Shown here: positions 26,161-35,179 of the stretch, in pieces
Numbering within the stretch: position 1 is the stretch's first letter
Layout of the letters: every line of letters starts with the position of its first letter
Origin: an uncultured Clostridium sp.
GTDB lineage: Bacteria; Bacillota; Clostridia; Lachnospirales; Lachnospiraceae
Direction: 5' to 3'
Assembly (NCBI GenBank): GCA_900549235.1
Contig: URNT01000018.1
Location: forward strand, 1-64,000
DNA: 64,000 nucleotides
Notes under the pieces: model-generated
What the model was told of the DNA's origin: nothing
The model's input: the letters and a program-made list of their open reading frames with translations, nothing else
Databases searched by the model: none
Position numbers and translations under genes: made by a program

Positions 26161-26180
26161 TATGATAAGGAGGATGAAGA

Positions 26181-28607
26181 ATGAAGGTTATCGGACAGGA
26201 AAAAACGAGGGTGGATGCCTATGGAAAGGTCACCGGAGAAGCCAAATACAGCGCGGATCTGGAGCCCAAGGATATTCTCCATGGAAAGGTGGTGCATTCC
26301 ACCATTGCAAACGGACTGGTAAAAAGCTTTGATCTTACGGAGGCCTTGGCGGTACCGGGAGTGGTAAAGATCCTTACCTGCTTTGACGCGCCGGACTGCC
26401 AGTTTCCTACGGCGGGCCATCCCTGGAGCGTGGAGCTTAAGCATCAGGACATCCGCGACCGGCGGGTGCTGAACCAGAGAGTGCGTCTTTACGGAGATGA
26501 TATAGCGGCTGTAATCGCTGAGGATGAAGTAGCGGCGGCAAGGGCGGCAAGGCTGGTAAAGGTAGAGTATGAAGAGTATGAGCCCATTGTGACCGTAGAG
26601 AAGGCTATGGAGGAGGGAGCGACTCCCCTTCACCCGGATCTGCGTAAGGACAATGTGATTGTGCATTCCCATATGACCATGGGAGAGAGCACCTATACAT
26701 ATGAGCAGGGACTTGCAAAGGCAGAGGAGGAATGGGGAAAAGACCAGCTTCGGGTCATCGAGAAGGTATATGATACCCCCCGTATCTCTCACTGTCATAT
26801 TGAGCTTCCTGTTTCCTGGGCCTATGTAGATGTAAACGGCAAGGTTACCATTGTTTCTTCTACCCAGATTCCTCATATTGTAAGGCGCTGTGTTTCACAG
26901 GCTCTTGGGATCCCCATCGGCCAGGTAAGGGTGATCAAGCCCTATATCGGCGGCGGCTTCGGCAACAAGCAGGATGTTCTCTATGAGCCCTTAAATGCCT
27001 TTCTTACCATGTCCGTAGGAGGCCGTCCCGTAAGGCTTGAGATCAGCCGGGAGGAGACCATCGAGGGTACCAGAACAAGACACGCCATCAAGGCATACTG
27101 CAAGGGTGTAGTGACAAAGGATGGCCGGGTCCTCACCAGAAAGCTGGAGGCATTTGCCAACAACGGCGCCTACGCCTCCCACGGCCACGCTATCTGCGCT
27201 AACTGCGGCAATGTATTTAAGGACCTTTACAGGGACGCTTACGGCACCGAGGTAGACTGCTGGACTGTCTACACCTCATCCCCTACTGCAGGGGCCATGA
27301 GAGGCTACGGCATCCCTCAGGCAGACTGGTTCGCGGAGTGCCTTACAGACGATATGGCTGCTGCCATCGGCATGGATCCCTGTGAATTCCGGTTAAAGAA
27401 CTGTATGGAGGAGGGCTTCGTAGACCCGGCCAACGGCATTACCTTCCATTCCTACGGCTTAAAGAAATGTATCGAGGCAGGAAAGAAGCACATCGGCTGG
27501 GATGAAAAGAGAAAGGCCTATGAAAACCAGACCGGAAACTTCCGAAAGGGCGTGGGCATGGCTATTTTCTGCTATAAGACCGGCGTTCATCCGATTTCTC
27601 TTGAGACTGCCTCCGCCCGAATGGTACTGAACCAGGACGGCTCCATCCAGCTTTGCATGGGCGCCACGGAAATCGGCCAGGGAGCGGACACTGTATTTAC
27701 ACAGATGGCGGCGGAGACCACCGGCATTTCCTATGATAAGGTATATATCGTATCCACCCAGGATACGGATACTACTCCCTTTGATACAGGGGCCTATGCT
27801 TCCAGACAGACCTATGTATCAGGCATGGCCTGCAAGAAGTGCGGAGAGGAATTAAGGGCGAAGATCCTGGATTACGCCGCTTATATGCTGAACCATGATG
27901 TAACGGATATTTCAAAAACGGTTTACGCAGAGGAGGTAAAGGATGCAAGGGAGCGCCTGGCCGAGGCTCTGGGCCTTGGGGCTGAGGAAGAGGTAACAGC
28001 GGATATGCTGGATATTGTGGACAGCAAGATCGTGGTTTCAGGCGGCGCTCCGGAGATGTTTGACGTAGCTGTGGCAGCGGATACCGCTTTTTATTCCCTG
28101 GACCGTTCCATCCACATTACGGCAGAGGTAACGAATCAGTGCTTTGACAATACCTTCGCTTCCGGCTGCTGCTTTGCAGAGGTAGAGGTGGATATGGCTC
28201 TGGGCCTTGTAAATGTGACCAATATTATCAATGTACACGATTCCGGCCTCCTGATCAATCCCAAGCTGGCAGAGGGCCAGGTACACGGAGGCATGAGCAT
28301 GAGCCTTGGCTTCGGCGTATCTGAGGAGCTTATGGTAGACGAAAAGACAGGACGCACCCTGAATAACAACCTTCTGGATTACAAGATTCCTACCGCCATG
28401 GATACACCGGATCTTAAGGTAGAGTTTATCCAGCTGGAAGATCCCACCGGCCCTTACGGAAATAAAGCCCTGGGCGAGCCGCCGGCTATCCCTGTGGCTC
28501 CGGCTGTCCGCAATGCCATCCTTCACGCCACCGGCGTAGGCATGGATGTGGCGCCTATGACATCCCAGAGACTGATCGAAGCATTTAAGAAGGCAGGCTT
28601 AATATAA
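26181..28607 (+). CDS. xdhA: Xanthine dehydrogenase family, molybdenum-binding subunit
   Basis: This 808-residue protein is the molybdopterin-binding large subunit of a xanthine dehydrogenase family hydroxylase. Family motifs are VDAYGKVTGEAKYSADL (start), GGGFGNKQDVL, the Arg motif GAMRGYGIPQADW, MGATEIGQGADTVF and near the end KALGEPPAIPVAPAVRNAI, whose Glu is the catalytic base position. With the next two genes it forms a Mo-FAD-FeS trimer. The purine riboswitch upstream supports a purine substrate such as xanthine or hypoxanthine, but related enzymes hydroxylate other heterocycles. Mo-cofactor genes are not in the window. Confidence 0.88.
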   Translation: MKVIGQEKTRVDAYGKVTGEAKYSADLEPKDILHGKVVHSTIANGLVKSFDLTEALAVPGVVKILTCFDAPDCQFPTAGHPWSVELKHQDIRDRRVLNQRVRLYGDDIAAVIAEDEVAAARAARLVKVEYEEYEPIVTVEKAMEEGATPLHPDLRKDNVIVHSHMTMGESTYTYEQGLAKAEEEWGKDQLRVIEKVYDTPRISHCHIELPVSWAYVDVNGKVTIVSSTQIPHIVRRCVSQALGIPIGQVRVIKPYIGGGFGNKQDVLYEPLNAFLTMSVGGRPVRLEISREETIEGTRTRHAIKAYCKGVVTKDGRVLTRKLEAFANNGAYASHGHAICANCGNVFKDLYRDAYGTEVDCWTVYTSSPTAGAMRGYGIPQADWFAECLTDDMAAAIGMDPCEFRLKNCMEEGFVDPANGITFHSYGLKKCIEAGKKHIGWDEKRKAYENQTGNFRKGVGMAIFCYKTGVHPISLETASARMVLNQDGSIQLCMGATEIGQGADTVFTQMAAETTGISYDKVYIVSTQDTDTTPFDTGAYASRQTYVSGMACKKCGEELRAKILDYAAYMLNHDVTDISKTVYAEEVKDARERLAEALGLGAEEEVTADMLDIVDSKIVVSGGAPEMFDVAVAADTAFYSLDRSIHITAEVTNQCFDNTFASGCCFAEVEVDMALGLVNVTNIINVHDSGLLINPKLAEGQVHGGMSMSLGFGVSEELMVDEKTGRTLNNNLLDYKIPTAMDTPDLKVEFIQLEDPTGPYGNKALGEPPAIPVAPAVRNAILHATGVGMDVAPMTSQRLIEAFKKAGLI

Positions 28608-28622
28608 AAGAGGAGGAAGCAT

Positions 28623-29513
28623 ATGTTTGATATTCACTCATTCTATGAAGCAAAGGACGTGGCCGATGCGGTGCAGGCCCTTGTAAGGGAGCCGCTGGCA
28701 GAGGTGATCAGCGGCGGAACAGATGTACTGATCCGCGTAAGAGAAGGAAAGGATGCAGGCAGGGCCCTGGTATCCATTCACAACATAAAAGAACTGAAGG
28801 GTGTAAAGCGAATGGAAAATGGCGATCTCTGGATCGGCGCGGCAACCTCATTTTCCCATATTACCAATGATCCCCTGATCCAGAAATATGTGCCCATGCT
28901 GGGAGAGGCCGTTGATACCGTAGGCGGACCTCAGATCCGCAACACCGGTACCCTTGGCGGAAATATCTGCAACGGTGCTACCTCAGCAGACTCTGCCTCC
29001 ACCATGTGGACTCTGGAGGCAAACGTGGTACTAGAGGGGCCTGAGGGAGAACGGATCGTGCCGGTATGCGAATTCTATACCGGTCCTGGCCGTACAGTGA
29101 GAGACCGCTGCGAGGTATGCAAGGGCTTTATCATCCCTAAGGAGAGCTTTGAGGGCTGGCATGGCCATTATATTAAATACGGAAAGAGAAAAGCCATGGA
29201 GATCGCTACTCTGGGCTGCGCGGTACGGGTAAAGCTGTCTGAGGATAAGACGGTGATCCAAGATGTGCGTCTGGGCTACGGCGTGGCAGGCCCCACCCCT
29301 CTGCGCTGCCGGAAGGCAGAGGAGCTGTTAAAGGGAGCAAAGGTGGGAGATCTGGCTGCGGCAGAGGCATTTGCAAAGGAAGCCCTGACAGAGGTAAATC
29401 CCCGCTCCTCTTGGAGAGCGTCGAAGGAATTCCGCCTTCAGCTCATCGAGGAGCTGGCAAAGAGAGGCCTGGCAGAGGCTGTAAAAAAAGCAGGAGGTGT
29501 GTGCAATGCTTAA
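28623..29513 (+). CDS. xdhB: Xanthine dehydrogenase family, FAD-binding subunit
   Basis: This 296-residue protein is the FAD subunit. The first flavin loop is VISGGTDVLIRVREGK (about residues 30-46) and the second is TVGGPQIRNTGTLGGNICNG (about 100-119). The CO-dehydrogenase flavoprotein C-terminal domain follows. A good ribosome site (GAGGAGG) precedes ATG 28623, fifteen bases after the Mo-subunit gene. Its end overlaps the FeS-subunit start by eight bases. Confidence 0.92.
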   Translation: MFDIHSFYEAKDVADAVQALVREPLAEVISGGTDVLIRVREGKDAGRALVSIHNIKELKGVKRMENGDLWIGAATSFSHITNDPLIQKYVPMLGEAVDTVGGPQIRNTGTLGGNICNGATSADSASTMWTLEANVVLEGPEGERIVPVCEFYTGPGRTVRDRCEVCKGFIIPKESFEGWHGHYIKYGKRKAMEIATLGCAVRVKLSEDKTVIQDVRLGYGVAGPTPLRCRKAEELLKGAKVGDLAAAEAFAKEALTEVNPRSSWRASKEFRLQLIEELAKRGLAEAVKKAGGVCNA

Positions 29514-29997
29514 GATCATACATATGAAAGTAAATGGTAAAGAAACAGAGCTTGCCATTGACGACAGAGAATCCCTTCTGGATACCCTGCGGAACCGTCT
29601 GGGGCTGACCTCTGTAAAAAAGGGCTGTGAAGTAGGAGAGTGCGGCGCCTGTACAGTTCTGGTAGACGGCGAGGCTATTGACAGCTGTATCTACCTGGCT
29701 ATGTGGGCAGATGGAAAAAGCGTTCTTACAGTAGAGGGCTTAAAGGGGCCAAATGGAGAGCTGTCTCCTATCCAGAAGGCATTTATTGAAGAAGCAGCCG
29801 TTCAGTGCGGCTTTTGTACTCCGGGCCTGATCATGAGCGCGGTGGAAATCGTGGGAACAGGTAAAAAATACAATCGTGATGAGCTGAGAAAGCTGATTTC
29901 CGGACATCTGTGCCGCTGTACCGGTTATGAAAATATCCTCAACGCCATGGAACGGATCGTAGAGGAGGTTTATAGAGAAACCCATAAAAATGATTAA
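29506..29997 (+). CDS. xdhC: Xanthine dehydrogenase family, [2Fe-2S] subunit
   Basis: This 163-residue protein carries two [2Fe-2S] clusters. The plant-type N-terminal cluster uses CEVGECGACTVLVDGEAIDSC, and the C-terminal helical domain has CGFCTPGLI and CRCTGYENI. I chose ATG 29506 (MLKIIHMKVNG), which follows GGAGG and overlaps the FAD gene by eight bases. It should pass electrons from the Mo site to FAD. Confidence 0.93.
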   Translation: MLKIIHMKVNGKETELAIDDRESLLDTLRNRLGLTSVKKGCEVGECGACTVLVDGEAIDSCIYLAMWADGKSVLTVEGLKGPNGELSPIQKAFIEEAAVQCGFCTPGLIMSAVEIVGTGKKYNRDELRKLISGHLCRCTGYENILNAMERIVEEVYRETHKND

Positions 29998-30003
29998 AAT
30001 CAT

Positions 30004-30045
30004 AACTTCTGTGGAATATTTTCGCGAAAGGATATTAAGAAGTTA
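30004..30045. repeat. Imperfect inverted repeat after the FeS-subunit gene
   Basis: Symmetric around TTTCGCGAAA (30020-30029), with ATATT and AACTTCT/AGAAGTT arms on the outside. It could be a stabilising 3' hairpin or an operator-like palindrome. Function unknown. Confidence 0.4.
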
Positions 30046-30059
30046 GAAGGATAAGAAAA

Positions 30060-30089
30060 CGGCATAGCCATCTCAGGCTATGCCGCTTT
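30060..30089. terminator. Bidirectional terminator between xdhC and uxaC
   Basis: CGGCATAGCC (30060-30069) pairs perfectly with GGCTATGCCG (30076-30085). CTTTC follows on plus and TTTTC on minus, so it can end both convergent operons. Confidence 0.75.
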
Positions 30090-30111
30090 CTGTGAAAGAA
30101 TCGTCTGCTGA

Positions 30112-31527
30112 TTATTTTACTTCATCCAGCTTGAATCCAAAATACTTAACAGAGTTATTGTAGCAGATACCCTTTACAATGCTCTCCAGGGCCTTCATAT
30201 CTGCCGGATACTCGCCGTTTTCTACCCAGCCGCCTACAAGCTCGCAGAGGATGCGGCGGAAATACTCATGTCTGGTGTAGGATAAGAAGCTTCTGGAGTC
30301 GGTAAGCATACCTACGAAGTTGCCCAGGCAGCCCAGGTTAGCCAGAGAGGTCATCTGCTCCATCATGCCAACCTTGTGATCATTGAACCACCATGCGGAG
30401 CCCTGCTGGATCTTTCCTGGGAACTTGTCCTGGAAGCAGCCGATAATGGTTCCGATGGAAGCGTTGTCGTTTGGATTTAAAGAGTAGAGGATGGTCTTTG
30501 GAACCTCGTTGGTTGCGCTTAAGGCGTTGAGGAAGTCAGCCATCTGCGCGCTTGGAGCGTAGTTGTTGATGCAGTCAAAACCGGTGTCTGGGCCCAGCTG
30601 CTCAAACATATAAGCGTTGTTGTCACGTTTGCAGCCATAGTGGAGCTGCATGATCCATCCCATACGGTTGTATTCTTTTGCGACGAAAAGCATAAACGCG
30701 GTCTTGTACTTTAATTCCTCGTCACGGGAAACAGACGCGCCCTTTAAGCTCTTTGCGATGATCGCGTCTACCTCAGCGTCAGAGGCAGGAGCGTACATTA
30801 CATACTCCAGGGCGTGGTCGGATACGCAGCAGCCCATGGAGGTGAAGAATTCCATACGGTTCTTAAGAGCAGCCTTTAAGGAAGCGAAATCGCTGATCTC
30901 AACGCCGCTTACCTGGGACAGCTGGGCGATGTAGGCAGCGTAGGTTGGCTTCTCAACGTTCATTGCCTTATCTGGTCTCCATGCAGGAAGGACCTGTACC
31001 TCAAAGCTGTCGTCTTCAGCGATTTTCTTGTGCCACTCTAAGGAATCAACAGGATCATCTGTGGTGCAGATCAGGGTAACATTGGACTGACGGATCAGGT
31101 TGCGGACAGTCATGGAGTCCTCCTGCAGCTTTGCGTTGCACAGGTTCCATACCTCCTCAGCAGTCTCTCCGTTTAAATAGCCCTGGTAGCCGAAATACTT
31201 TCTTAACTCCAGATGGCTCCAGTGGTACAGCGGATTGCCGATGAGCTTTGGCATGGTCTCGGCCCAGGCCTGGAATTTCTCTCTGTCTGTGCTGTCGCCG
31301 GTTACATACTTCTCATCAACGCCGTTGGAACGCATCTGGCGCCACTTGTAATGATCGCCGCCCAGCCATACCTGGGTGATATTGTCAAACTTACGGTCCT
31401 CGTAGATTTCCTGAGGATTGATATGGCAGTGGTAGTCCAGGATCGGCATGCTTTCCGCGTAATCGTGATACAGGGTCTTTGCCATATCAGTGGATAATAA
31501 GAAATCCTTGTCCATAAATTGTTTCAT
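30112..31527 (-). CDS. uxaC: Glucuronate/galacturonate isomerase
   Basis: This 471-residue enzyme isomerises D-glucuronate to fructuronate and D-galacturonate to tagaturonate, the first step of hexuronate breakdown. Recognisable parts are ILDYHCHINPQEIYE (metal-binding His pair) near the N-terminus, LIGNPLYHWSHLELRKYFG, and IMQLHYGCKRDNNAYMFEQL, followed by KTILYSLNPND. ATG 31527 follows AAGGAGG. It lies 20 bases downstream of the LacI-family gene on the same strand and should be part of that transcript. Confidence 0.95.
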   Translation of the reverse strand: MKQFMDKDFLLSTDMAKTLYHDYAESMPILDYHCHINPQEIYEDRKFDNITQVWLGGDHYKWRQMRSNGVDEKYVTGDSTDREKFQAWAETMPKLIGNPLYHWSHLELRKYFGYQGYLNGETAEEVWNLCNAKLQEDSMTVRNLIRQSNVTLICTTDDPVDSLEWHKKIAEDDSFEVQVLPAWRPDKAMNVEKPTYAAYIAQLSQVSGVEISDFASLKAALKNRMEFFTSMGCCVSDHALEYVMYAPASDAEVDAIIAKSLKGASVSRDEELKYKTAFMLFVAKEYNRMGWIMQLHYGCKRDNNAYMFEQLGPDTGFDCINNYAPSAQMADFLNALSATNEVPKTILYSLNPNDNASIGTIIGCFQDKFPGKIQQGSAWWFNDHKVGMMEQMTSLANLGCLGNFVGMLTDSRSFLSYTRHEYFRRILCELVGGWVENGEYPADMKALESIVKGICYNNSVKYFGFKLDEVK

Positions 31528-31547
31528 CTTGAGAATCCTCCTTGAAA

Positions 31548-32549
31548 TTAAAAATTTGTGGTGTTTCTTTTTATAAGATCAGAGGCAATAGTGGTCCGGC
31601 TGGGGACATTAACGCCGCTGAAAACTCCCATAAGGGTGTTGATGGTGGTGGTGCACAGGGCTTCCACTTTGCTGTCGATGGATGTGATTTCAGGATCGGT
31701 GCACCGGGCCAGGATCGAATTATTATATCCGATAATGCTTAAGTCATCCGGAACCGGCCGTCCGGCCCTGTGGGCATATTTGACAGCGCCTACGGCAAGG
31801 GAATCATCAGAGGCTGCCACCGCGTCAAAGGAAAGCCCCTGTTCGTGAAGGGTAAGGAGCAGATCTCTGGCCGCGTCGATATTCTTCGGGCACTGGTGGA
31901 TCATGGCTTCTTCTACAGCGATGCCTCTGGCCCGCAGGGCGTCCTTATAGCCCTCCATTTTATTGATGCCGCTGTAGGAAATGCTGGTGTAAAGATACAG
32001 GATCTTCCGGCAGCCGGAATCAATGAGCCGCAGGGTGCCGTCATACATGGCCGCATGGTCATCGCAGACGGTGCTGTAGATATTCTCCCCTTCCAGATAG
32101 CCGTTTACCAGCATAACAGGAAGCTCGGCAGCCGCGTCTATAATATAGGAATTATCTTTGGACCGCATCTCCACGAATTTGGAGCCCGCCAGGATGATGG
32201 CGTCTACACGCTTGGAGCGCAGCAGGTCAAAATACTTCTGCTTGGCCTCCAGATCGTAGCCGGTGCAGCAGAGGATGGCGTCATAGCCGTGGCTTCTCAG
32301 CCCGCGCTCCAGATAATAGATGGCACTGGCAAGGTAGGGATCTGAGGAATCAGAGCACATGATCCCTATGGTCTGCATGGTGTCAAGGCCTAGGCCTCGT
32401 GCAAAAACATTTGGCTTGTACCCCAGCTCGTCCATGACCTTAAGGACCCGTTCTCTGGTCTTTTCACTGACATTTGGATTTCCGTTGAGGACCCTGGATA
32501 CGGTGGCAATGGATACACCGGCGTGCTCGGACACGTCATATATATTCAT
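31548..32549 (-). CDS. LacI-family transcriptional regulator of hexuronate genes
   Basis: This 333-residue regulator has an N-terminal LacI helix-turn-helix (IYDVSEHAGVSIATVSRVLN) with the hinge helix KVMDELGYKPNVFARGL, then a periplasmic-binding-like effector domain. It is transcribed together with uxaC and away from uxaA. Palindromic sites lie at both promoters of the divergent region, so it probably represses both. The inducer is likely a hexuronate intermediate, by context only. Confidence 0.88.
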   Translation of the reverse strand: MNIYDVSEHAGVSIATVSRVLNGNPNVSEKTRERVLKVMDELGYKPNVFARGLGLDTMQTIGIMCSDSSDPYLASAIYYLERGLRSHGYDAILCCTGYDLEAKQKYFDLLRSKRVDAIILAGSKFVEMRSKDNSYIIDAAAELPVMLVNGYLEGENIYSTVCDDHAAMYDGTLRLIDSGCRKILYLYTSISYSGINKMEGYKDALRARGIAVEEAMIHQCPKNIDAARDLLLTLHEQGLSFDAVAASDDSLAVGAVKYAHRAGRPVPDDLSIIGYNNSILARCTDPEITSIDSKVEALCTTTINTLMGVFSGVNVPSRTTIASDLIKRNTTNF

Positions 32550-32567
32550 AAAATCAACCTCACATTC

Positions 32568-32581
32568 TGTAAGCGCTTACA
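32568..32581. promoter_or_regulatory. LacI-family operator / cre-like site (lacI-uxaC side)
   Basis: TGTAAGCGCTTACA is a perfect 14-bp palindrome just downstream of the minus-strand -10. It also fits the CcpA cre consensus, so either the local regulator or CcpA could bind. Confidence 0.75.
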
Positions 32582-32591
32582 AGCTAATTCT

Positions 32592-32620
32592 ATTATACAT
32601 ATTTCTAATAAATATTGCAA
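32592..32620 (-). promoter_or_regulatory. Promoter of lacI-type gene and uxaC
   Basis: On minus, TTGCAA (32615-32620), 17 bases, TATAAT (32592-32597). The operator 32568-32581 lies at the start point. Confidence 0.7.
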
Positions 32621-32630
32621 CAGTTTTCTA

Positions 32631-32659
32631 TTGACTTCCTGCAGGAAAATGAGTAAAAT
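32631..32659 (+). promoter_or_regulatory. uxaA promoter
   Basis: TTGACT (32631-32636), 17 bases, TAAAAT (32654-32659). Confidence 0.7.
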
Positions 32660-32662
32660 AAT

Positions 32663-32676
32663 TGTAAGCACTTACA
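32663..32676. promoter_or_regulatory. LacI-family operator at uxaA
   Basis: TGTAAGCACTTACA differs from the other site by one base in the centre. It covers the expected start point, so binding would block uxaA. Confidence 0.7.
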
Positions 32677-32723
32677 TTCAAGTGAAACCATCGATTATTT
32701 CAGGAAGAGGAGAATAAAAGACC

Positions 32724-34205
32724 ATGCAGGACATTGTCAAGATCCATGAACATGATAACGTTGCCGTTGCGCTGCGTCCCTTGAATCAGGGAGAGGTGAT
32801 CCGGGTTGGGGGAGCAAATGTAACCCTGACAGAGGATATTCCCCAGGGGCATAAGTTTGCCCTTAAGCCCATCCGCAGCGGCGAGGAAGTGATCAAGTAC
32901 GGCTTCCGTATCGGAAACGCGAAGGAGGATGTGGCAGAGGGAGCCTGGGTCCATGTACACAATGTAAAGACCGCTCTGGGAGACGTCCTTACTTATGAAT
33001 ATGAGCCCACAGGAAAGGATGTAGAGCCGACAGAGCACGCTTGTTTTGAGGGCTACCGCAGAACCGACGGAAAGGCCGGCATCCGCAATGAGATCTGGAT
33101 TATCCCTACCGTAGGCTGTGTCAACTCCATTGCTAAGGCTCTGGAGGCAGAGGCAAAGAGACTGGCAGTGGGCAATGTGGAGGACGTGATTGCATTTCCT
33201 CACCCTTACGGCTGTTCCCAGATGGGAGATGACCAGGAGAATACAAGAAAACTTCTGGCAGATATGATCCACCATCCCAATGCAGGCGGTGTTCTGGTGC
33301 TGGGCCTTGGCTGTGAGAACAGCAACATTCCGGTGCTGATGGATTATATCGGCGAATATGACGAGCAGAGAGTGAAGTTTCTTCAGTGTCAGGACGTGGA
33401 GGATGAGATGGAGGCGGCTATGGGCCTTCTTGAGGAGCTGGCTGCCTATGCAGGGGCATTTTCCAGAGAAAAGATCGACGCCAGCGAGCTGGTGATCGGC
33501 ATGAAGTGCGGTGGTTCTGACGGTCTTTCCGGCATTACCGCCAACCCGGTAGTGGGCGTATTTTCAGACCTTCTGGTAAGCAAGGGCGGTACCACCATCC
33601 TGACAGAGGTTCCGGAGATGTTCGGCGCGGAGACCCTTCTTATGAACCGCTGTGCTACACCGGAGCTTTTTGAAAAGACCGTAGCTCTGATCAATGATTT
33701 TAAGAATTATTTCACCAGCCACAACCAGACCATTTATGAGAACCCCTCACCGGGCAATAAAAAGGGCGGTATCTCCACTCTGGAGGACAAGTCCCTGGGC
33801 TGCACCCAGAAGTCAGGAAGCTCCCTTGTGAAGGGCGTACTGGCCTACGGCGAGCCGGTAAAGGTAAAGGGCTTGAATCTGTTAAGCGCCCCGGGCAATG
33901 ACCTGGTAGCCGCCACGGCCCTGGCGGTATCAGGCGCCCATATGGTGCTCTTTACCACCGGACGTGGAACTCCCTTCGCGTCTCCGGTTCCTACCGTAAA
34001 GATCTCCAGCAACTCGAAGCTGGCAGGCCACAAGAGTAACTGGATCGACTTTAACGCGGGCCGCATGGTAGAGGACAAGTCCAAGGAGGAACTGGCACAG
34101 GAGCTTCTGTCCTATGTTCTGGAGGTAGCCTCCGGCCGCAAGGTAAAATCTGAGGAGGCAGGCTTCCACGATATGGCGATCTTCAAGCAGGGTGTGACTC
34201 TGTAA
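32724..34205 (+). CDS. uxaA: Altronate dehydratase (UxaA family)
   Basis: This 493-residue enzyme dehydrates altronate to 2-keto-3-deoxygluconate. It has the N-terminal SAF-like domain (residues 1-90 or so, with KIHEHDNVAVAL) and the large catalytic domain with PHPYGCSQMGDDQ, GLGCENSNIP, GMKCGGSDGLSGITANP and the late segment GRGTPFASPVPTVKIS. Its own promoter carries a LacI-family operator. Context with UxaC and KdgK supports altronate rather than another sugar acid. A mannonate dehydratase and the reductases are not in the window. Confidence 0.92.
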   Translation: MQDIVKIHEHDNVAVALRPLNQGEVIRVGGANVTLTEDIPQGHKFALKPIRSGEEVIKYGFRIGNAKEDVAEGAWVHVHNVKTALGDVLTYEYEPTGKDVEPTEHACFEGYRRTDGKAGIRNEIWIIPTVGCVNSIAKALEAEAKRLAVGNVEDVIAFPHPYGCSQMGDDQENTRKLLADMIHHPNAGGVLVLGLGCENSNIPVLMDYIGEYDEQRVKFLQCQDVEDEMEAAMGLLEELAAYAGAFSREKIDASELVIGMKCGGSDGLSGITANPVVGVFSDLLVSKGGTTILTEVPEMFGAETLLMNRCATPELFEKTVALINDFKNYFTSHNQTIYENPSPGNKKGGISTLEDKSLGCTQKSGSSLVKGVLAYGEPVKVKGLNLLSAPGNDLVAATALAVSGAHMVLFTTGRGTPFASPVPTVKISSNSKLAGHKSNWIDFNAGRMVEDKSKEELAQELLSYVLEVASGRKVKSEEAGFHDMAIFKQGVTL

Positions 34206-34240
34206 GGGTATAAAATGCGGTCCGGCGGGGAAACTTTCAG

Positions 34241-34269
34241 TTGCATTCTGAGTGCTGGCGGGGTATACT
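34241..34269 (+). promoter_or_regulatory. Promoter of the IclR-family gene
   Basis: TTGCAT (34241-34246), 17 bases, TATACT (34264-34269). Confidence 0.65.
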
Positions 34270-34281
34270 TAAATAAGACTA

Positions 34282-34295
34282 ATCGCATATACGGA
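34282..34295. promoter_or_regulatory. Candidate IclR-family operator (autoregulation)
   Basis: ATCGCATATACGGA matches the palindrome before kdgA at 11 of 14 positions and lies at the expected start point. A further, weaker copy (TATGTATATCCGGA) follows around 34301-34314. Confidence 0.55.
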
Positions 34296-34330
34296 TAACA
34301 TATGTATATCCGGACAAAACGGAGGTATCC

Positions 34331-35092
34331 ATGAAGCTGAACCGAACCACACTGCGCACAGTAGATATTTTAAAGCTGGTATCTAAAAAGCCTGACGGGA
34401 TCACGCTGGATGAGATCTGTGAAAAACTGAAGCTGCCAAAGACCAGCGCCTACGATATTGTGACCACCCTGGTCCACACCGGGATGATCCATGTGGTAAG
34501 AGGGGCAAAGCAGCGGTACACCATCGGGCTCACCGCCTACCGGGTGGGGATCAACTACACCAATAACCTGGACTTTATCAGTACCATTGAGCCGGTGCTG
34601 AAGGCATTTGCAAGAGAGATCGGAAAAACCGTATTCTTCGGGGTGCGTTCCGACGATGCCATTGTCTATATCTGCAAATATGAGCCGGAGAATCCCATCA
34701 TCACCACAGCGACGGTGGGGACGAAGAATCCCCTTTACTGCACCTCCCTCGGAAAGGCCATTATGGCTTATACAGAGGGAGAGGAGCGGGAGGCTCTTTT
34801 GGAGCGTATGACCTTTGAGCGGCAGACAGAGCATACCCTGACCACCAGGGAGGCCTTTGAGGCGGAGCTGGCCTTTGTACGGGAGAGGGGCTATGCCTTT
34901 GACGCCAGGGAGCTAGAGGAGCATATGCAGTGCGTAGGTTCTCCGGTATTCGGACAGGATGGTACAGTCATGGGCGCCATCAGTGTTTCAAGCCTCTATA
35001 AGCCCTCTGAAGATTACCATCATCTGGGAGAAATGGTGCATGAAAAGGCCAGGGAGATCTCCCGGCTTCTGGGATATATCGGGAAGCTGTAA
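34331..35092 (+). CDS. IclR-family transcriptional regulator (KdgR-like)
   Basis: This 253-residue regulator has the winged helix of the IclR family (residues 1-70 or so, with VSKKPDGITLDEICEKLKLP and KTSAYDIVTTLVHTG) and a C-terminal effector domain ending with the usual YCTSLGKAIMAY and SVSSLYKPSED. Standing just before kdgA and kdgK, it is probably KdgR-like, sensing 2-keto-3-deoxygluconate or a phosphate of it. Candidate sites appear at its own promoter and at kdgA. Confidence 0.88.
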   Translation: MKLNRTTLRTVDILKLVSKKPDGITLDEICEKLKLPKTSAYDIVTTLVHTGMIHVVRGAKQRYTIGLTAYRVGINYTNNLDFISTIEPVLKAFAREIGKTVFFGVRSDDAIVYICKYEPENPIITTATVGTKNPLYCTSLGKAIMAYTEGEEREALLERMTFERQTEHTLTTREAFEAELAFVRERGYAFDARELEEHMQCVGSPVFGQDGTVMGAISVSSLYKPSEDYHHLGEMVHEKAREISRLLGYIGKL

Positions 35093-35120
35093 AAAATCTT
35101 ATATTTTAGGGGTTTACCTG

Positions 35121-35149
35121 TTGACAAATCCGATGCCAGCTATTAGAAT
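35121..35149 (+). promoter_or_regulatory. kdgA promoter
   Basis: A perfect TTGACA (35121-35126), 17 bases, TAGAAT (35144-35149). Confidence 0.75.
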
Positions 35150-35179
35150 TTAAGTATAAAATCGTATTTATGAAAATGA

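Noticed and set aside
26056..26180. Molybdenum cofactor riboswitch before the xanthine dehydrogenase gene
   Set aside because: Only a simple 9-position hairpin is present; the larger multi-stem core of that riboswitch is not seen.
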